In this document: positions 1-8,063 of the stretch, piece after piece
Position numbering within the stretch: position 1 is the first letter of the stretch
Layout of the letters: each line of letters opens with the position of its first letter
Source: Streptomyces avicenniae
Lineage (GTDB): Bacteria > Actinomycetota > Actinomycetes > Streptomycetales > Streptomycetaceae
Direction of reading: 5' to 3'
Length of the DNA: 64,000 bases
Assembly: GCF_000719135.1 (NCBI RefSeq)
Contig: NZ_JOEK01000005.1
Location: 186,001-250,000 of the forward strand
Notes under the pieces: model-generated
What the model was told of the DNA's origin: nothing
What the model saw: the letters and a program-made list of their open reading frames with translations, nothing else
Database searches by the model: none
Made by a program: the position numbers and the translations under genes

Positions 1-321
1 CAGGCCGCGCCGGGCCAGCTCGCGGTAGACGCGGGCGGCGGTCGAGGGAGCGATGGCGTGGCGGCGCGCGAAGTCCCGCTGCGTCGGGAGCCGGTCACCC
101 GGCCTCAGCTCGCCGCGCCGGATCCGGGCGGCGACGAGATCGGCGACCTGGTGGAAGTCCCGACCGCCCGTGTCGCGCCCGCCCGGATCCCTGCGGCCCG
201 GATCATCCCGTCGGCCCGGAGCCCACGCGTCGAAGTCCTGCCTCGCACCATCCCGACCCGCATCATCCCGACCCGCATCATTCTGGCCTACACGCTCCAT
301 CCCGGCATCGAACCACATCAT
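1..321 (-). CDS. GntR-family regulator, MocR-like (partial)
   Basis: Only the N-terminal part is present; the gene runs off the left edge of the window. After a low-complexity lead (repeated Asp-Asp-Ala-Gly-Arg) the reverse strand reads a GntR winged helix-turn-helix, with the blocks RRGELRPGDRLPTQRDFARR and IAPSTAARVYRELARRGL. The wording resembles MocR/PdxR regulators, in which this DNA-binding domain is fused to an aminotransferase-like domain, but that part lies outside the window. The start is uncertain: in-frame ATGs lie at 321, 318 and 300, none with a strong ribosome site. A 13-nt direct repeat overlaps the 321 start, which suggests autoregulation. It is divergent from the DinB-like/LysE pair. 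Confidence 0.7.
   Translation of the reverse strand, partial: MMWFDAGMERVGQNDAGRDDAGRDGARQDFDAWAPGRRDDPGRRDPGGRDTGGRDFHQVADLVAARIRRGELRPGDRLPTQRDFARRHAIAPSTAARVYRELARRGL
250..279. repeat. 15-bp tandem repeat, two copies, in the GntR coding lead
   Basis: Two perfect head-to-tail copies of ATCCCGACCCGCATC. They encode the Asp-Asp-Ala-Gly-Arg repeat in the variable N-terminus of the GntR-like protein. The repeat keeps frame, so it is probably slippage in a tolerant linker. Confidence 0.7.
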
Positions 322-355
322 TGCACCGAGATCAATAGAAAGCATTGCACCGAGA
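319..355. promoter_or_regulatory. Tandem direct repeat, candidate GntR/MocR operator
   Basis: CATTGCACCGAGA occurs at 319-331 and again at 343-355, a 24-bp period. It lies between the divergent GntR-like gene and the DinB-like/LysE pair, in a patch less GC-rich than its surroundings. MocR regulators typically bind direct repeats in divergent promoters, which makes this the best operator candidate. Function is inferred from position and repetition only. Confidence 0.45.
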
Positions 356-410
356 AAAGTGCGTCCATAGACTCATATTGCTTCGTAGCAGTCAGCAGAC
401 CGAGGGGCCG

Positions 411-887
411 ATGCCCGTGTCCCCGCACTCCGGATGCCCGCCACCACCGCACCACCTCCCGCCGTTCGACCGCGCGGACGCACCGGCCGTCCTGCGCCGG
501 TACGCGGCACGGACGCACCGGCTGCTCACCCACCCGCACGCGGCCCCGGGGCGCCCCGGCTCGCCGCTCGAACGGGCCTGCCACGCCCGCGACATCTGCC
601 TCGCCTTCCACACCCGGCTCGGCATCACCCTCGGCCTCCCGGCCGCCCCGCTCCCCATCGCCCCGCCCCCGCCCGTCCCCTACCGCGACGAGAACCCCCG
701 CACCGTGGCCCACGAACTGCGCGCCGCCGCCGAAGCACTCGCCGACCGCCTCGCCCTCCTCTCCCCCGCCGACTGGGCCCGACACGACCCCCGCCCCGCA
801 GCCGCGCCCTTCACGGTCGAGACCCTCACCGACCAGCTGCTGCGCACCCTCGCCCACCTGCTCACGGAAGTAGCACTCCCCGCATGA
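411..887 (+). CDS. DinB-like helical bundle protein
   Basis: A protein of 158 residues. The middle (ERACHARDICLAF) and the C-terminal half (AHELRAAAEALADRL, then FTVETLTDQLLRTLAHLL) look like the amphipathic helices of DinB/mycothiol-dependent isomerase-like four-helix bundles. Those proteins bind a metal through histidines, often to act on thiol adducts. Assignment to the superfamily rests on helical pattern and His placement only, so it is tentative. The start at 411 follows a GAGGGG ribosome site; longer upstream readings lack one. The stop overlaps the LysE start (ATGA), so the two are translationally coupled. Confidence 0.6.
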   Translation: MPVSPHSGCPPPPHHLPPFDRADAPAVLRRYAARTHRLLTHPHAAPGRPGSPLERACHARDICLAFHTRLGITLGLPAAPLPIAPPPPVPYRDENPRTVAHELRAAAEALADRLALLSPADWARHDPRPAAAPFTVETLTDQLLRTLAHLLTEVALPA

Positions 888-1534
888 TCAGCACACACGG
901 CATACTCGGCGTCGCCATGGTCGCCCTCGGCATGGTCCTCACCCCGGGGCCGAACATGGTGTACCTCGTCTCCCGCAGCATCACCCAGGGGCGCCGCGCG
1001 GGGATCGTCTCCCTCGGCGGCGTCGCCGTCGGCTTCCTCTGCTACCTCCTGGCCGCGAACCTCGGCCTGTCCGCCGTCCTCGTCGCCGTACCCGAGCTGT
1101 ACACCGCCGTGAAACTGGCCGGAGCCGCCTACCTCCTGTGGCTCGCCTGGCAGGCCGTCAGGCCGGGCGGGCACTCCGCCTTCAGCCCGCGCGACCTGCC
1201 CGCCGACTCCACCCGGCGCCTGTTCACGATGGGCCTGATGACGAATCTGCTGAACCCCAAGATCGCGATCATGTACCTGTCGCTCATCCCGCAGTTCATC
1301 GACCCGGACGCCGGGCACGTCCTGCTCCAGGGCATCGTGCTGGGCAGCGCGCAGATCGCCGTCGCCGTCACCGTGAACCTCGCCATCGTCCTCGCCGCCG
1401 GGACCATCGCGGTCTTCCTGGCCCGCCACCCGGGCTGGCTGCGCGTGCAGCGCTACCTGATGGGCACGGCGCTCGGCGCCCTCGCGGTGGGGCTCGCCAC
1501 CGACACCTCGGGCCCGTCCACCGCACGGGGCTGA
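884..1534 (+). CDS. LysE/RhtB-family exporter
   Basis: A 216-residue inner-membrane protein with about six hydrophobic segments. The N-terminus carries the family signature: a hydrophobic helix, then TPGPNMVYLVSRSI and a G-rich second helix. MTNLLNPKIAIMYLSLIPQF in the middle matches the conserved NPK block of LysE/RhtB transporters, which export amino acids or similar small metabolites by proton exchange. The length is normal for the family. The substrate cannot be read from sequence. It is coupled to the DinB-like gene by a four-base overlap and probably controlled by the divergent GntR-like regulator. Confidence 0.88.
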   Translation: MISTHGILGVAMVALGMVLTPGPNMVYLVSRSITQGRRAGIVSLGGVAVGFLCYLLAANLGLSAVLVAVPELYTAVKLAGAAYLLWLAWQAVRPGGHSAFSPRDLPADSTRRLFTMGLMTNLLNPKIAIMYLSLIPQFIDPDAGHVLLQGIVLGSAQIAVAVTVNLAIVLAAGTIAVFLARHPGWLRVQRYLMGTALGALAVGLATDTSGPSTARG

Positions 1535-1566
1535 GCGGCGCCGGGCGTCCGACCGCCCGGCGCCGC
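1535..1566. terminator. Hairpin terminator between convergent genes
   Basis: A perfect 13-bp GC-rich stem (arms 1535-1547 and 1554-1566, 6-nt loop) immediately follows the LysE stop and precedes the end of the convergent oxidoreductase gene. Probably works in both directions. No U-tract, as is common in Streptomyces. Confidence 0.7.
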
Positions 1567-1579
1567 CCGGCCCCCGCCG

Positions 1580-2467
1580 TCAGCGGCGGCCGATGACCTC
1601 CGCGATCCGCACGAAGCCGTCCGCGCCGTGCCCGAGCCCCACCGCACGCCGCGCCATCCCCTCGGCCGCCCGCATCACGCCCGCGTCGATGCCGTGGGCC
1701 TCCGAGGTGTGGACGATGTGCGCCATGGACGAGACCGCCGACGTCAGCGGGTTGCCCTCCCCGGAGAACGTGCCGTCCGCCACGTCCGCGGCCGTCTCCT
1801 CGAAGAGCGGCGGCAGGATGGCGGCGATGCCCTGGGCGAACGGCGCCAGCTCGCCCGGCGTGACGCCCTCGGCTCCCGCCACGGCGAGGGCGTGCGCCCA
1901 GCCCGCCATCGCGGTCCAGAAGATGTCGAGCAGCGCGACGTCGTACGCCGCCGCGCGCCCGGGGTCCTCGCCGAGGTGGGTGTGGCTGCCTCCCAGCGTC
2001 TCCAGGACGGGCGCGTGCTCGGCGTGGAGGTCGGCCGGGCCGCTGAAGAGGAGGACGGCGTGCGGCGTGCCGATGGTCGGCGTGGGCGTCATGATCGCGC
2101 CGTCGAGGTAGCGGACGCCGTGCTCGTCCGCCCAGCGCGCCGTGTCGCGGGCGCGGTCGGGGGTGTCGGCGGTGAGGTTGACGAGGGTGCGGCCCTTCAG
2201 CGCGGCGGCGACGGGCTCGCGGCGCAGGACGGCGTCCGAGGCGTCGTAGTTGACGACGCAGACGACGGTCAGCGGGCTCGCGGCGACGGCGGCCTCGGGC
2301 GAGGGCGCGACGGCCGCGCCGCGCGCGACCAGCTCCCCGTCCCGCCCTGGCGTACGGTTCCAGACGGTGATCCGCAGCCCGGCGCCGAGGAACGCCCCGG
2401 CCAGTGCCCGGCCCATCGGTCCCAGACCGATGACCGTGACGTCAGACTGTGCGGTGTGCGAGGACAT
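1580..2467 (-). CDS. NAD(P)-dependent oxidoreductase, imine reductase-like
   Basis: A protein of 295 residues with an N-terminal Rossmann fold (VIGLGPMGRALAGAFLGAG, near residues 12-30) followed by WNRT, the usual NADP-preferring variant of the 6-phosphogluconate/3-hydroxyisobutyrate dehydrogenase superfamily. The C-terminal half is helical (LLDIFWTAMAGWAHALAVAG), as in the imine reductase-like branch. That branch reduces imines or related C=N/C=O substrates and acts as a domain-swapped dimer. It is divergent from an HxlR regulator gene with only 58 bp between them, so that regulator probably controls it. Substrate unknown. Confidence 0.82.
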   Translation of the reverse strand: MSSHTAQSDVTVIGLGPMGRALAGAFLGAGLRITVWNRTPGRDGELVARGAAVAPSPEAAVAASPLTVVCVVNYDASDAVLRREPVAAALKGRTLVNLTADTPDRARDTARWADEHGVRYLDGAIMTPTPTIGTPHAVLLFSGPADLHAEHAPVLETLGGSHTHLGEDPGRAAAYDVALLDIFWTAMAGWAHALAVAGAEGVTPGELAPFAQGIAAILPPLFEETAADVADGTFSGEGNPLTSAVSSMAHIVHTSEAHGIDAGVMRAAEGMARRAVGLGHGADGFVRIAEVIGRR

Positions 2468-2490
2468 CTCTCAACCCCTGCATGAAGAGC

Positions 2491-2504
2491 GACAATTATT
2501 GACA
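2491..2504. promoter_or_regulatory. AT-rich near-palindrome in the divergent HxlR promoter region
   Basis: GACAATTATTGACA is a near-palindrome in the 58-bp gap between the oxidoreductase gene and the HxlR gene, and is conspicuously AT-rich for this genome. Its position fits an HxlR operator or a shared -10 region. No further support. Confidence 0.35.
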
Positions 2505-2525
2505 GGACCGAAAAAGGGGACAGCA

Positions 2526-2879
2526 ATGACACGGAGTCGTGCCCAGGACCCGAACGTGTGCGGGGTGACCGCCGCGATCGCGGTGATCGACGGCAAGTGG
2601 AAGACGGCGCTCCTGTGGCTGCTGGAGTCAGGACCGCGACGCCCCGGCGAGCTGCGCAGGCGCCTCCCCGGCCTCACCGAGAAGGTGCTGACCCAGGCGC
2701 TGCGCGAGATGGAGGGCGACGGCCTGGTGCACCGCGAGGTGTACGACGGCCTGCCGCTGCGGACCGAGTACTCCCTGACCCCGTTCGGCCAGGACCTCGC
2801 CGACGCCCTGGCCCCGCTGTCCGCCTGGGGTCACCGGCGTCTGGACACGCTGTCCGGCGTCCAGCAGCCCGTCATGTGA
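2526..2879 (+). CDS. HxlR-family transcriptional regulator
   Basis: A 117-residue winged helix-turn-helix protein. It shows the HxlR layout: a Cys near the N-terminus (NVCGV), the GKWK motif followed by a hydrophobic helix (IDGKWKTALLWLLESG), then RRPGELRRRLPGLTEKVLTQ as the recognition region, and YSLTPFGQDLADALAPLSAW as wing and dimer helix. HxlR proteins often sense aldehydes or electrophiles, and the N-terminal Cys fits a sensing residue. The ATG at 2526 follows AAAAAGGGGA. It is divergent from the imine-reductase-like gene, its probable target. Confidence 0.88.
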   Translation: MTRSRAQDPNVCGVTAAIAVIDGKWKTALLWLLESGPRRPGELRRRLPGLTEKVLTQALREMEGDGLVHREVYDGLPLRTEYSLTPFGQDLADALAPLSAWGHRRLDTLSGVQQPVM

Positions 2880-2982
2880 ACCCACCACCACTCGCCTCCC
2901 GACCGCTCCCCTCCACCCTGACCCGGCGCCGCGCGCACGCCAAGTACCCACAAAAAAGTGGGTAGGACGGCGCGCACCCCCG

Positions 2983-4197
2983 TCAGTCGGTGGCCGCGGC
3001 GACCTCGGGCGCACCACCACGGCGGACGGTCGGCGCCCGCCCGTCGCGCCCGCCCAGCACCACCAGCGTGAGCGTGACGGCGATCGACCCGGCGGCCATC
3101 AGCGTCATCGCCGACGCAGGGGACGTCAGCTGCGCCAGCGTCCCCGCGAGCACCGCGCCGACGGCTTGCAGGGCGGCCACGCCGGTGGCGTGCAGGCCGA
3201 GCGCCTGCCCCGCCAGGTCGTCGGGTGTGAGGGACATCAGGCGCTCCTGGAGCACCAGGCTCGCGGCGAAGCCCACGGAGGCGACGGTGACGGCCACCAC
3301 CGACAGCGCCACCCCTGGCCGCAGGAAGAAGAACAGGTAAGGGACCGCCAGCAGCAGCCGCAGCGGCGTCGCGAGCCGGGCGCGCACCACGGGCGGGACC
3401 AGGCGGCCCACCACCAGGTCGCCCACGAACATGCCCAGCGCCCCGCACGCGTACAGCGTCCCGGCGGCCTGGGGCGCGTACGAGACGTACAGCGAATCGC
3501 TCCCCACGATCAGCCCGTTGGGCACCCACAGGCCCAGGTACGCCAGGCGCCTGGGGCGCGAGGACCACAGCAGGGCGTTGGTGCGCCAGGTCGCCGAGAC
3601 GGACGGACGGCCTGAGGCGCGCGGCGGGCGGGCCGTGAGCCCCAGGCGGGTGACGAGGGCGGCCACGACGTACAGCGCCGCCGCGAGGAGCAGGCAGGCC
3701 CGTGGGGACAGGAGCGTCAGCAGTACGCCGCCCGTGGCGAACCCGGCCATCTGCGTGAGGCCCCAGAGCATGTTGTACACCGAACGGCCGAGGACGTACC
3801 CGTCCTTGGTCAGGATCTCGTTCATCATCCCGCCGCGCACGCCTCCGCCGAGCGACGCGACCAGCCCTTGGAGCAGCAGGACGGCGAAGACCGCCTGGAG
3901 CGGCAGCCCTGGCAGCGCCAGCACCGCCGTACCGGCCGCGAAGGCCAGGGCGAGGCCGGTCAGGATCGCGCGCGGGGGCAGGCGGTCGGCGGCCGACAGG
4001 AGGAACGCGCCCCCCAGCAGCTGCGCCAGCTGCGGGCCGAACATGCTCACCGCCGACAGGAGCGGGGAGCCGGTCGCCCGGAAGACCAGCGTGCCGAGGG
4101 CCAGGGAACCGATCGTCTGGGCCCCCGCCGAGGCGGCGAAGGAGAGCAGGAACGGGGTGAACTCCGGTGTGCGGAAAAGGCTGCGGTAGCTGCGCAT
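2983..4197 (-). CDS. MFS transporter
   Basis: A 404-residue integral membrane protein with about 12 hydrophobic segments. N-terminal MRSYRSLFRTPEFTPFLLSF is typical of actinobacterial drug/metabolite exporters of the major facilitator superfamily. The central loop (ARPPRASGRPSVSATWR) separates two six-helix halves. Substrate unknown. It is divergent from an ArsR-like regulator (67 bp apart), with a perfect inverted repeat between them, the usual arrangement for regulator-controlled efflux. Confidence 0.85.
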   Translation of the reverse strand: MRSYRSLFRTPEFTPFLLSFAASAGAQTIGSLALGTLVFRATGSPLLSAVSMFGPQLAQLLGGAFLLSAADRLPPRAILTGLALAFAAGTAVLALPGLPLQAVFAVLLLQGLVASLGGGVRGGMMNEILTKDGYVLGRSVYNMLWGLTQMAGFATGGVLLTLLSPRACLLLAAALYVVAALVTRLGLTARPPRASGRPSVSATWRTNALLWSSRPRRLAYLGLWVPNGLIVGSDSLYVSYAPQAAGTLYACGALGMFVGDLVVGRLVPPVVRARLATPLRLLLAVPYLFFFLRPGVALSVVAVTVASVGFAASLVLQERLMSLTPDDLAGQALGLHATGVAALQAVGAVLAGTLAQLTSPASAMTLMAAGSIAVTLTLVVLGGRDGRAPTVRRGGAPEVAAATD

Positions 4198-4236
4198 ACG
4201 CCGGAGTCTGCGAGCCGCGCGCGGCCCTGTTTACTG

Positions 4237-4254
4237 TTTCGCCGACACGCGAAA
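4237..4254. promoter_or_regulatory. Inverted repeat TTTCGC-N6-GCGAAA, candidate ArsR-like operator
   Basis: A perfect 6-bp inverted repeat with a 6-bp spacer sits in the short gap between the MFS gene and the ArsR-like gene, ten bases before the regulator start. ArsR-type winged-helix dimers bind short imperfect palindromes of this size. It could repress both genes. Confidence 0.5.
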
Positions 4255-4264
4255 GGTCGTACGC

Positions 4265-5245
4265 ATGGGCTTGTGGCAGATCGACACGGACACCCTCGCC
4301 CGCAGCCGTTTCCTGCTCTCGCCTTTCGCCGAGACCTTCGCGAGCCTCAAGCTGCTGCACGCGGGGGCCGGTGCCCATCCGGGCGAGGACGCCTGGCTGC
4401 GCGCGCACCTGCCCCGCTACCGCGCGTACCTCGCGGACGACCCGGTGGCCGCGCCACTCGTGCGGGCGGCGCTCGGCCCGGCCTGGATCGCCGACTTCTT
4501 CTGCCCGACCTCGTGCGAGGGCGAGGGCTTCGAGGAGACGGTGGCCCGGGTGCGGGCGGCGGGGGCCGCGGAGGCGCGGGCCGATCTCCGCGTGTCCCTG
4601 CGCGGCCCGCTGCCCGCGGCGCTGGAGCGGGACGACCTGCCGGAACGGGCGACGGCGCTCCTGACGTTCGTCTGGCGGGAGACCGTACGGCCCTCCTGGG
4701 AGCGGCGGCGGCGCGTCCTGGAGGCCGACGTGGTCGCGCGGACCGCGCGCGTGAGCCGGGGCGGCTGGGCGGCCGTGCTGGACTCACTGCGGCCGGGGAT
4801 GCGGTGGCTCGGGGAGAGCCGCATCCAGGTCAACGGGAACGCGTACCCGCCGCGGGAGATCGCCGCCGGGGCCGACCTGCTGTTCATGCCGGTGACGCCG
4901 CGGGCCGGCTGGGCATCGTGGGAGGGACGGGAGCGGTACGCCGTCGTCTACCCGTGTCTCGGCGTGCTCGCCGAGGACCACGACCGCCGCCCCGTCCCCG
5001 CCGGGCTCGGCGCGCTCGTCGGGACGGCGCGGGCCGGGCTCCTCGTGCTGCTCGGGACCCCCCTGAGCACGACGCAGCTGGTCGCCGTGACCGGGCGGGG
5101 GCTGGGGTCGGTGGGGCGGCACCTGCGGGTGCTGCTGGACGCGGGGCTGGTGGAGCGGCGGCGGGCCGGGCGGTCGGTGCTGTACGTGCGGACGGCGGCC
5201 GGGGAGGCGCTCGTGGCGGCGTCGGGGGGCGCCCCGGGCGGGTGA
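4265..5245 (+). CDS. ArsR-like winged-helix regulator (DUF5937 type)
   Basis: A 326-residue protein with a large N-terminal domain and a C-terminal ArsR-type DNA-binding domain. The latter reads LLVLLGTPLSTTQLVAVTG, then GSVGRHLRVLLDAGLVERRR and a wing ending GRSVLYVRTAAGEAL (about residues 260-320). The N-terminal part begins with MGLWQIDTDTLARSRFLLSP, typical of the actinobacterial DUF5937 proteins. There is no evident metal-binding CxC motif, so it probably senses something other than arsenic-type metals. Divergent from the MFS exporter, its likely target. Confidence 0.8.
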   Translation: MGLWQIDTDTLARSRFLLSPFAETFASLKLLHAGAGAHPGEDAWLRAHLPRYRAYLADDPVAAPLVRAALGPAWIADFFCPTSCEGEGFEETVARVRAAGAAEARADLRVSLRGPLPAALERDDLPERATALLTFVWRETVRPSWERRRRVLEADVVARTARVSRGGWAAVLDSLRPGMRWLGESRIQVNGNAYPPREIAAGADLLFMPVTPRAGWASWEGRERYAVVYPCLGVLAEDHDRRPVPAGLGALVGTARAGLLVLLGTPLSTTQLVAVTGRGLGSVGRHLRVLLDAGLVERRRAGRSVLYVRTAAGEALVAASGGAPGG

Positions 5246-5294
5246 CGACATTCGTACAAGACCGACGGCCGACGGCCCAGGCATCGTCCGTGGC

Positions 5295-6104
5295 ATGGGA
5301 AACGTAGACGCCGCGCAGGTGCACGGGATGCATGTGGTCCAGGACGGCCCGCGGGAGGCGCCGCCGCTGCTGCTCGTCCACGGGTCGGGGGCGGCGGGCG
5401 GCTGCTGGGGCCCGGTGGTGCCGACGCTCGCCGAGGGGTTCCGCGTCATCCGGGTCGATCTGTCGGGTCACGGCCAGTCCCCGCCCGCGCCGTCGTTCGA
5501 CGTGCCGGAGCAGGCGGGCCGCGTGGCCGCGGTGCTCGACGAGCTGGGCGTCCGTCCCGGCACCGTGGCCGGGCACTCCAGCGGAGGGTACGTCGCCACG
5601 GCGCTCGCCGAACTGCGCCCCGACCTCGTCGGTTCGCTGGCGCTGATCAGCAGCGGCCCGCGCCCGGACGCGCTCCTCCCGCAGCCCGCCGTCCTGCGGG
5701 CGATGCTCGCCCCGCCGCTGGGCCCGCTGCTCTGGTCGATCCGTTCGGACGGCATGCTGCGCAAGGGGATGACGGCGGTGTGCAACCGCCCGGTGGACAT
5801 CCCGGACGACCTGGTCGCCGAGATGCGCGGCATCGACTACCGCACGTTCAGGACGGTGCTGCGCCGCAACACCGCGTACATCGCCGAGCGGAGCATGCCC
5901 GCGCGCCTCACCGCGCTCGGGGTCCCCGTCCTGGTGATCTTCGGCGACGCAGACCGCCGCTGGGACCCGTCCTCGGCGCACGACTACGACACGGTGCCAG
6001 GCGCGCGCGTCGAGCAGCTGGCGGGCGTCGGGCACCTCCCCATGTTCGAGGCGCCAGGGGCGACGGGCGAGCTGCTGCGGGCCTTCGCCACGGGGGCCCG
6101 CTGA
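5295..6104 (+). CDS. Alpha/beta hydrolase
   Basis: A protein of 269 residues with the alpha/beta-hydrolase layout: oxyanion-hole strand LLLVHGSGAAGGCW near residue 25, nucleophile elbow GHSSGG with Ser95, a late acid strand (VPVLVIFGDADRRWDP) and the C-terminal catalytic His in VGHLPMFEAPG. The substrate is unknown; family members include esterases, lactonases and C-C hydrolases. It lies 22 bp upstream of an AraC-family regulator in the same direction, so the two are probably co-transcribed. Confidence 0.85.
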   Translation: MGNVDAAQVHGMHVVQDGPREAPPLLLVHGSGAAGGCWGPVVPTLAEGFRVIRVDLSGHGQSPPAPSFDVPEQAGRVAAVLDELGVRPGTVAGHSSGGYVATALAELRPDLVGSLALISSGPRPDALLPQPAVLRAMLAPPLGPLLWSIRSDGMLRKGMTAVCNRPVDIPDDLVAEMRGIDYRTFRTVLRRNTAYIAERSMPARLTALGVPVLVIFGDADRRWDPSSAHDYDTVPGARVEQLAGVGHLPMFEAPGATGELLRAFATGAR

Positions 6105-6126
6105 CGCCGGTGGCTACCCTGGTGGC

Positions 6127-6987
6127 GTGCGTGTCACCGGGGGGCCCGTCCTGACGTCGGTGGAGGTCGCGACCCCGCGGCGGTCGCAGCGGCTTCCCGG
6201 CGTCGGCATGGCCGGGTTCGGGCAACGTGCCCCGGGCATCGTGGACATCGCGATGGTCCCGCACCCGGCGGTCACCCTGCTCGTGGACCTGGGCGACGGG
6301 GACGGCCTCCTCCACGACGCGCACGGCCGACGCGAGCGCGGCAGCGTGGCCGTCGGGCTCCTCCCGGGCGACCTCCGGGTCAGCGGCCGGACGGCCGAGG
6401 GCGTCAGGTGCCTCCAGATCCGGCTGTCGCCTGTCGTCGCGACCGCCGTGCTCGGCGCATCGACCGACCTCGTCGGCACGGTCGCCTCCCTCGCGGACGT
6501 CTGGGGCCGCGACGCCGCGCGCACCGAGGACCGGCTGCGCGCCGCGACCTCGTGGGACGAACGGTTCGCCGTCGCGGCCGACGTCCTCGGCCGACGGCTC
6601 GACGCCCGCCGTGCGCCCGATCCCGAGGTCGCCGCCGCCTGGCGGCGGATGCGCGCCGACCGGGGGCGGGTGCGGATCGACGGGCTGGCCAGGGAGGTGG
6701 GGTGGAGCCGTAAGCGCCTGTGGTCGCGCTTCAGGGCCCAGGTCGGCCTCAGCCCGAAGCGCGCCGCCCAGCTGGTGCGCTTCGACCACGCCGCCCACCT
6801 CTTGGCGGCGGGCGGCGACGGCGCCCGGGTGGCGGCCGTGAGCGGCTACACCGACCAGTCGCACCTGCACCGCGAGGTGAGGGCGTTCACCGGGACGACA
6901 CCGAGCGCCGTCGCCACCGCGCCCTGGCTCGCGCTCGACGACACCGCATGGCCGTCGTACGCGCCCCGCCCGGGTGCGCGGGGATAG
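6127..6987 (+). CDS. AraC-family transcriptional regulator
   Basis: A protein of 286 residues starting at GTG 6127. The C-terminal third carries the AraC/XylS double helix-turn-helix: DGLAREVGWSRKRLWSRFRA, GLSPKRAAQLVRFDHAAHLL, then AVSGYTDQSHLHREVRAFTG, which is the conserved second HTH. The N-terminal part is a presumed ligand-binding cupin-like domain. It follows the hydrolase gene closely and may regulate it. Whether it activates or represses is not visible. Confidence 0.88.
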   Translation: MRVTGGPVLTSVEVATPRRSQRLPGVGMAGFGQRAPGIVDIAMVPHPAVTLLVDLGDGDGLLHDAHGRRERGSVAVGLLPGDLRVSGRTAEGVRCLQIRLSPVVATAVLGASTDLVGTVASLADVWGRDAARTEDRLRAATSWDERFAVAADVLGRRLDARRAPDPEVAAAWRRMRADRGRVRIDGLAREVGWSRKRLWSRFRAQVGLSPKRAAQLVRFDHAAHLLAAGGDGARVAAVSGYTDQSHLHREVRAFTGTTPSAVATAPWLALDDTAWPSYAPRPGARG

Positions 6988-7040
6988 CCTGGCGCAAGCG
7001 GGCGCTTGCAATAGCTAGCACGCGGGTGCATGCTGGGGGC

Positions 7041-7403
7041 ATGGCTTCGATCGGTATGGGGGATCTCGGGGCGTTTCTCCGGGAGCAGCGGCGGCAGGCG
7101 AAGCTGTCGTTGCGGCAGCTCGCGGAGGCCGCGGGCGTCTCGAATCCGTATCTGAGCCAGATCGAGCGCGGGCTGCGCAAGCCGAGCGCGGAGATCCTCC
7201 AGCAGATCGCCAAGGGCCTACGGATCTCCGCCGAGACGCTCTACGTCCAGGCGGGAATCCTCGACGAACGTGTGCAGGACGCCGCCGTGGGGCAGCCGCC
7301 GGGCGGGGTGAGGGAAGCGGTGCTCGCCGATCCCGCCCTCACCGAGCCGCAGAAGCAGGCACTGCTCCAGATCTACGAATCGTTCCGCAAGGAGAACCCC
7401 TGA
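7041..7403 (+). CDS. XRE-family helix-turn-helix regulator
   Basis: A 120-residue protein with a complete HTH_3 domain at residues 7-65: FLREQRRQAKLSLRQLAEAA, then SNPYLSQIERGLRKPSAEIL, in which SQIERG is the classic recognition-helix end. The C-terminal part (LTEPQKQALLQIYESFRKE) is a short helix. The stop overlaps the next start (TGATG), so it is coupled to the repeat-tailed protein that follows. This small regulator just upstream of the DUF2516, DUF47 and Pit genes is part of a commonly conserved Streptomyces block. Confidence 0.88.
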   Translation: MASIGMGDLGAFLREQRRQAKLSLRQLAEAAGVSNPYLSQIERGLRKPSAEILQQIAKGLRISAETLYVQAGILDERVQDAAVGQPPGGVREAVLADPALTEPQKQALLQIYESFRKENP

Positions 7404-7954
7404 TGCCTCTGACCGACGACTTCCGCAAGTCCCTGTCCAACGCGACGCCGCTGTACTTCGCGGCGGGCACGGCCGACCTGGCCGCGCAGAAGCTGCGTGA
7501 CCTGCCCTCGACGTTCGAGCGGCTGCGCAGCGAGGCTCCCGAGCGGCTGCCGAAGCTGCGCGAGCAGGCCCAGACGATCGCGCTCCAGGGCGTCGGCCTG
7601 GCGCTGGAGTACGCCGTCAAGGCGCGCGAGACGTACGACGGGCTGGCCGAGCGCGGCCGGACGGTCGTGGAGCGGCGGCGCGCCGAGGAGGCGGAGGACG
7701 CCGGGGTGCGCGTGGAGCGGGCCGAGCCCGTCACGGAGCCGGTGGTCACCGAGCCGGTGACGGAGCCCTTCGCCGCGCCCGCCACGCCCACCGCGACGGC
7801 CGAGCCGGTTTCCGAGCCCGTCACGGAGCCCGTCGCCGAGCCGGTCACCGGGTCCGTCACGGAGCCCGCCGCCTCGACGGAGAAGGCCGTCCCGCGCCAG
7901 CGGCGCGCCGCGCCGCGCAAGTCCGCGGCGAAGAAGACTCCCCCGCAGGCATGA
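7403..7954 (+). CDS. Coiled-coil protein with Glu-Pro-Val/Thr repeats and basic tail
   Basis: A hypothetical protein of 183 residues with three parts. Residues 1-100 are helical and charged, starting PLTDDFRKSLSNATPLYFAA and continuing as a probable coiled coil. Residues about 110-155 are a degenerate EPVTEPV repeat rich in Glu, Pro, Val and Thr. The last 25 residues are Lys/Arg/Ala/Pro-rich (APRKSAAKKTPPQA). This helix plus basic Ala/Pro/Lys tail recalls mycobacterial heparin-binding hemagglutinin and histone-like proteins, but that is a compositional likeness only. Coupled to the XRE regulator by a one-base stop/start overlap. Confidence 0.75.
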   Translation: MPLTDDFRKSLSNATPLYFAAGTADLAAQKLRDLPSTFERLRSEAPERLPKLREQAQTIALQGVGLALEYAVKARETYDGLAERGRTVVERRRAEEAEDAGVRVERAEPVTEPVVTEPVTEPFAAPATPTATAEPVSEPVTEPVAEPVTGSVTEPAASTEKAVPRQRRAAPRKSAAKKTPPQA

Positions 7955-8063
7955 GCCCCGTCACGCATGGGTACCGGCCGGTTGAAGCGGGCATTACGCA
8001 CCGAGGCATCCGGCCGGTAGCGTGGATGAGGACGGTCAGGCCAATCGACATGGTGGTGACGGA

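Noticed and set aside
7710..7880. Repeated GAGCCCGTCACGGAGCC-like DNA considered as a CRISPR or iteron array
   Set aside because: Units are irregular and in frame with a protein that has an EPVTEPV repeat; no constant spacers.
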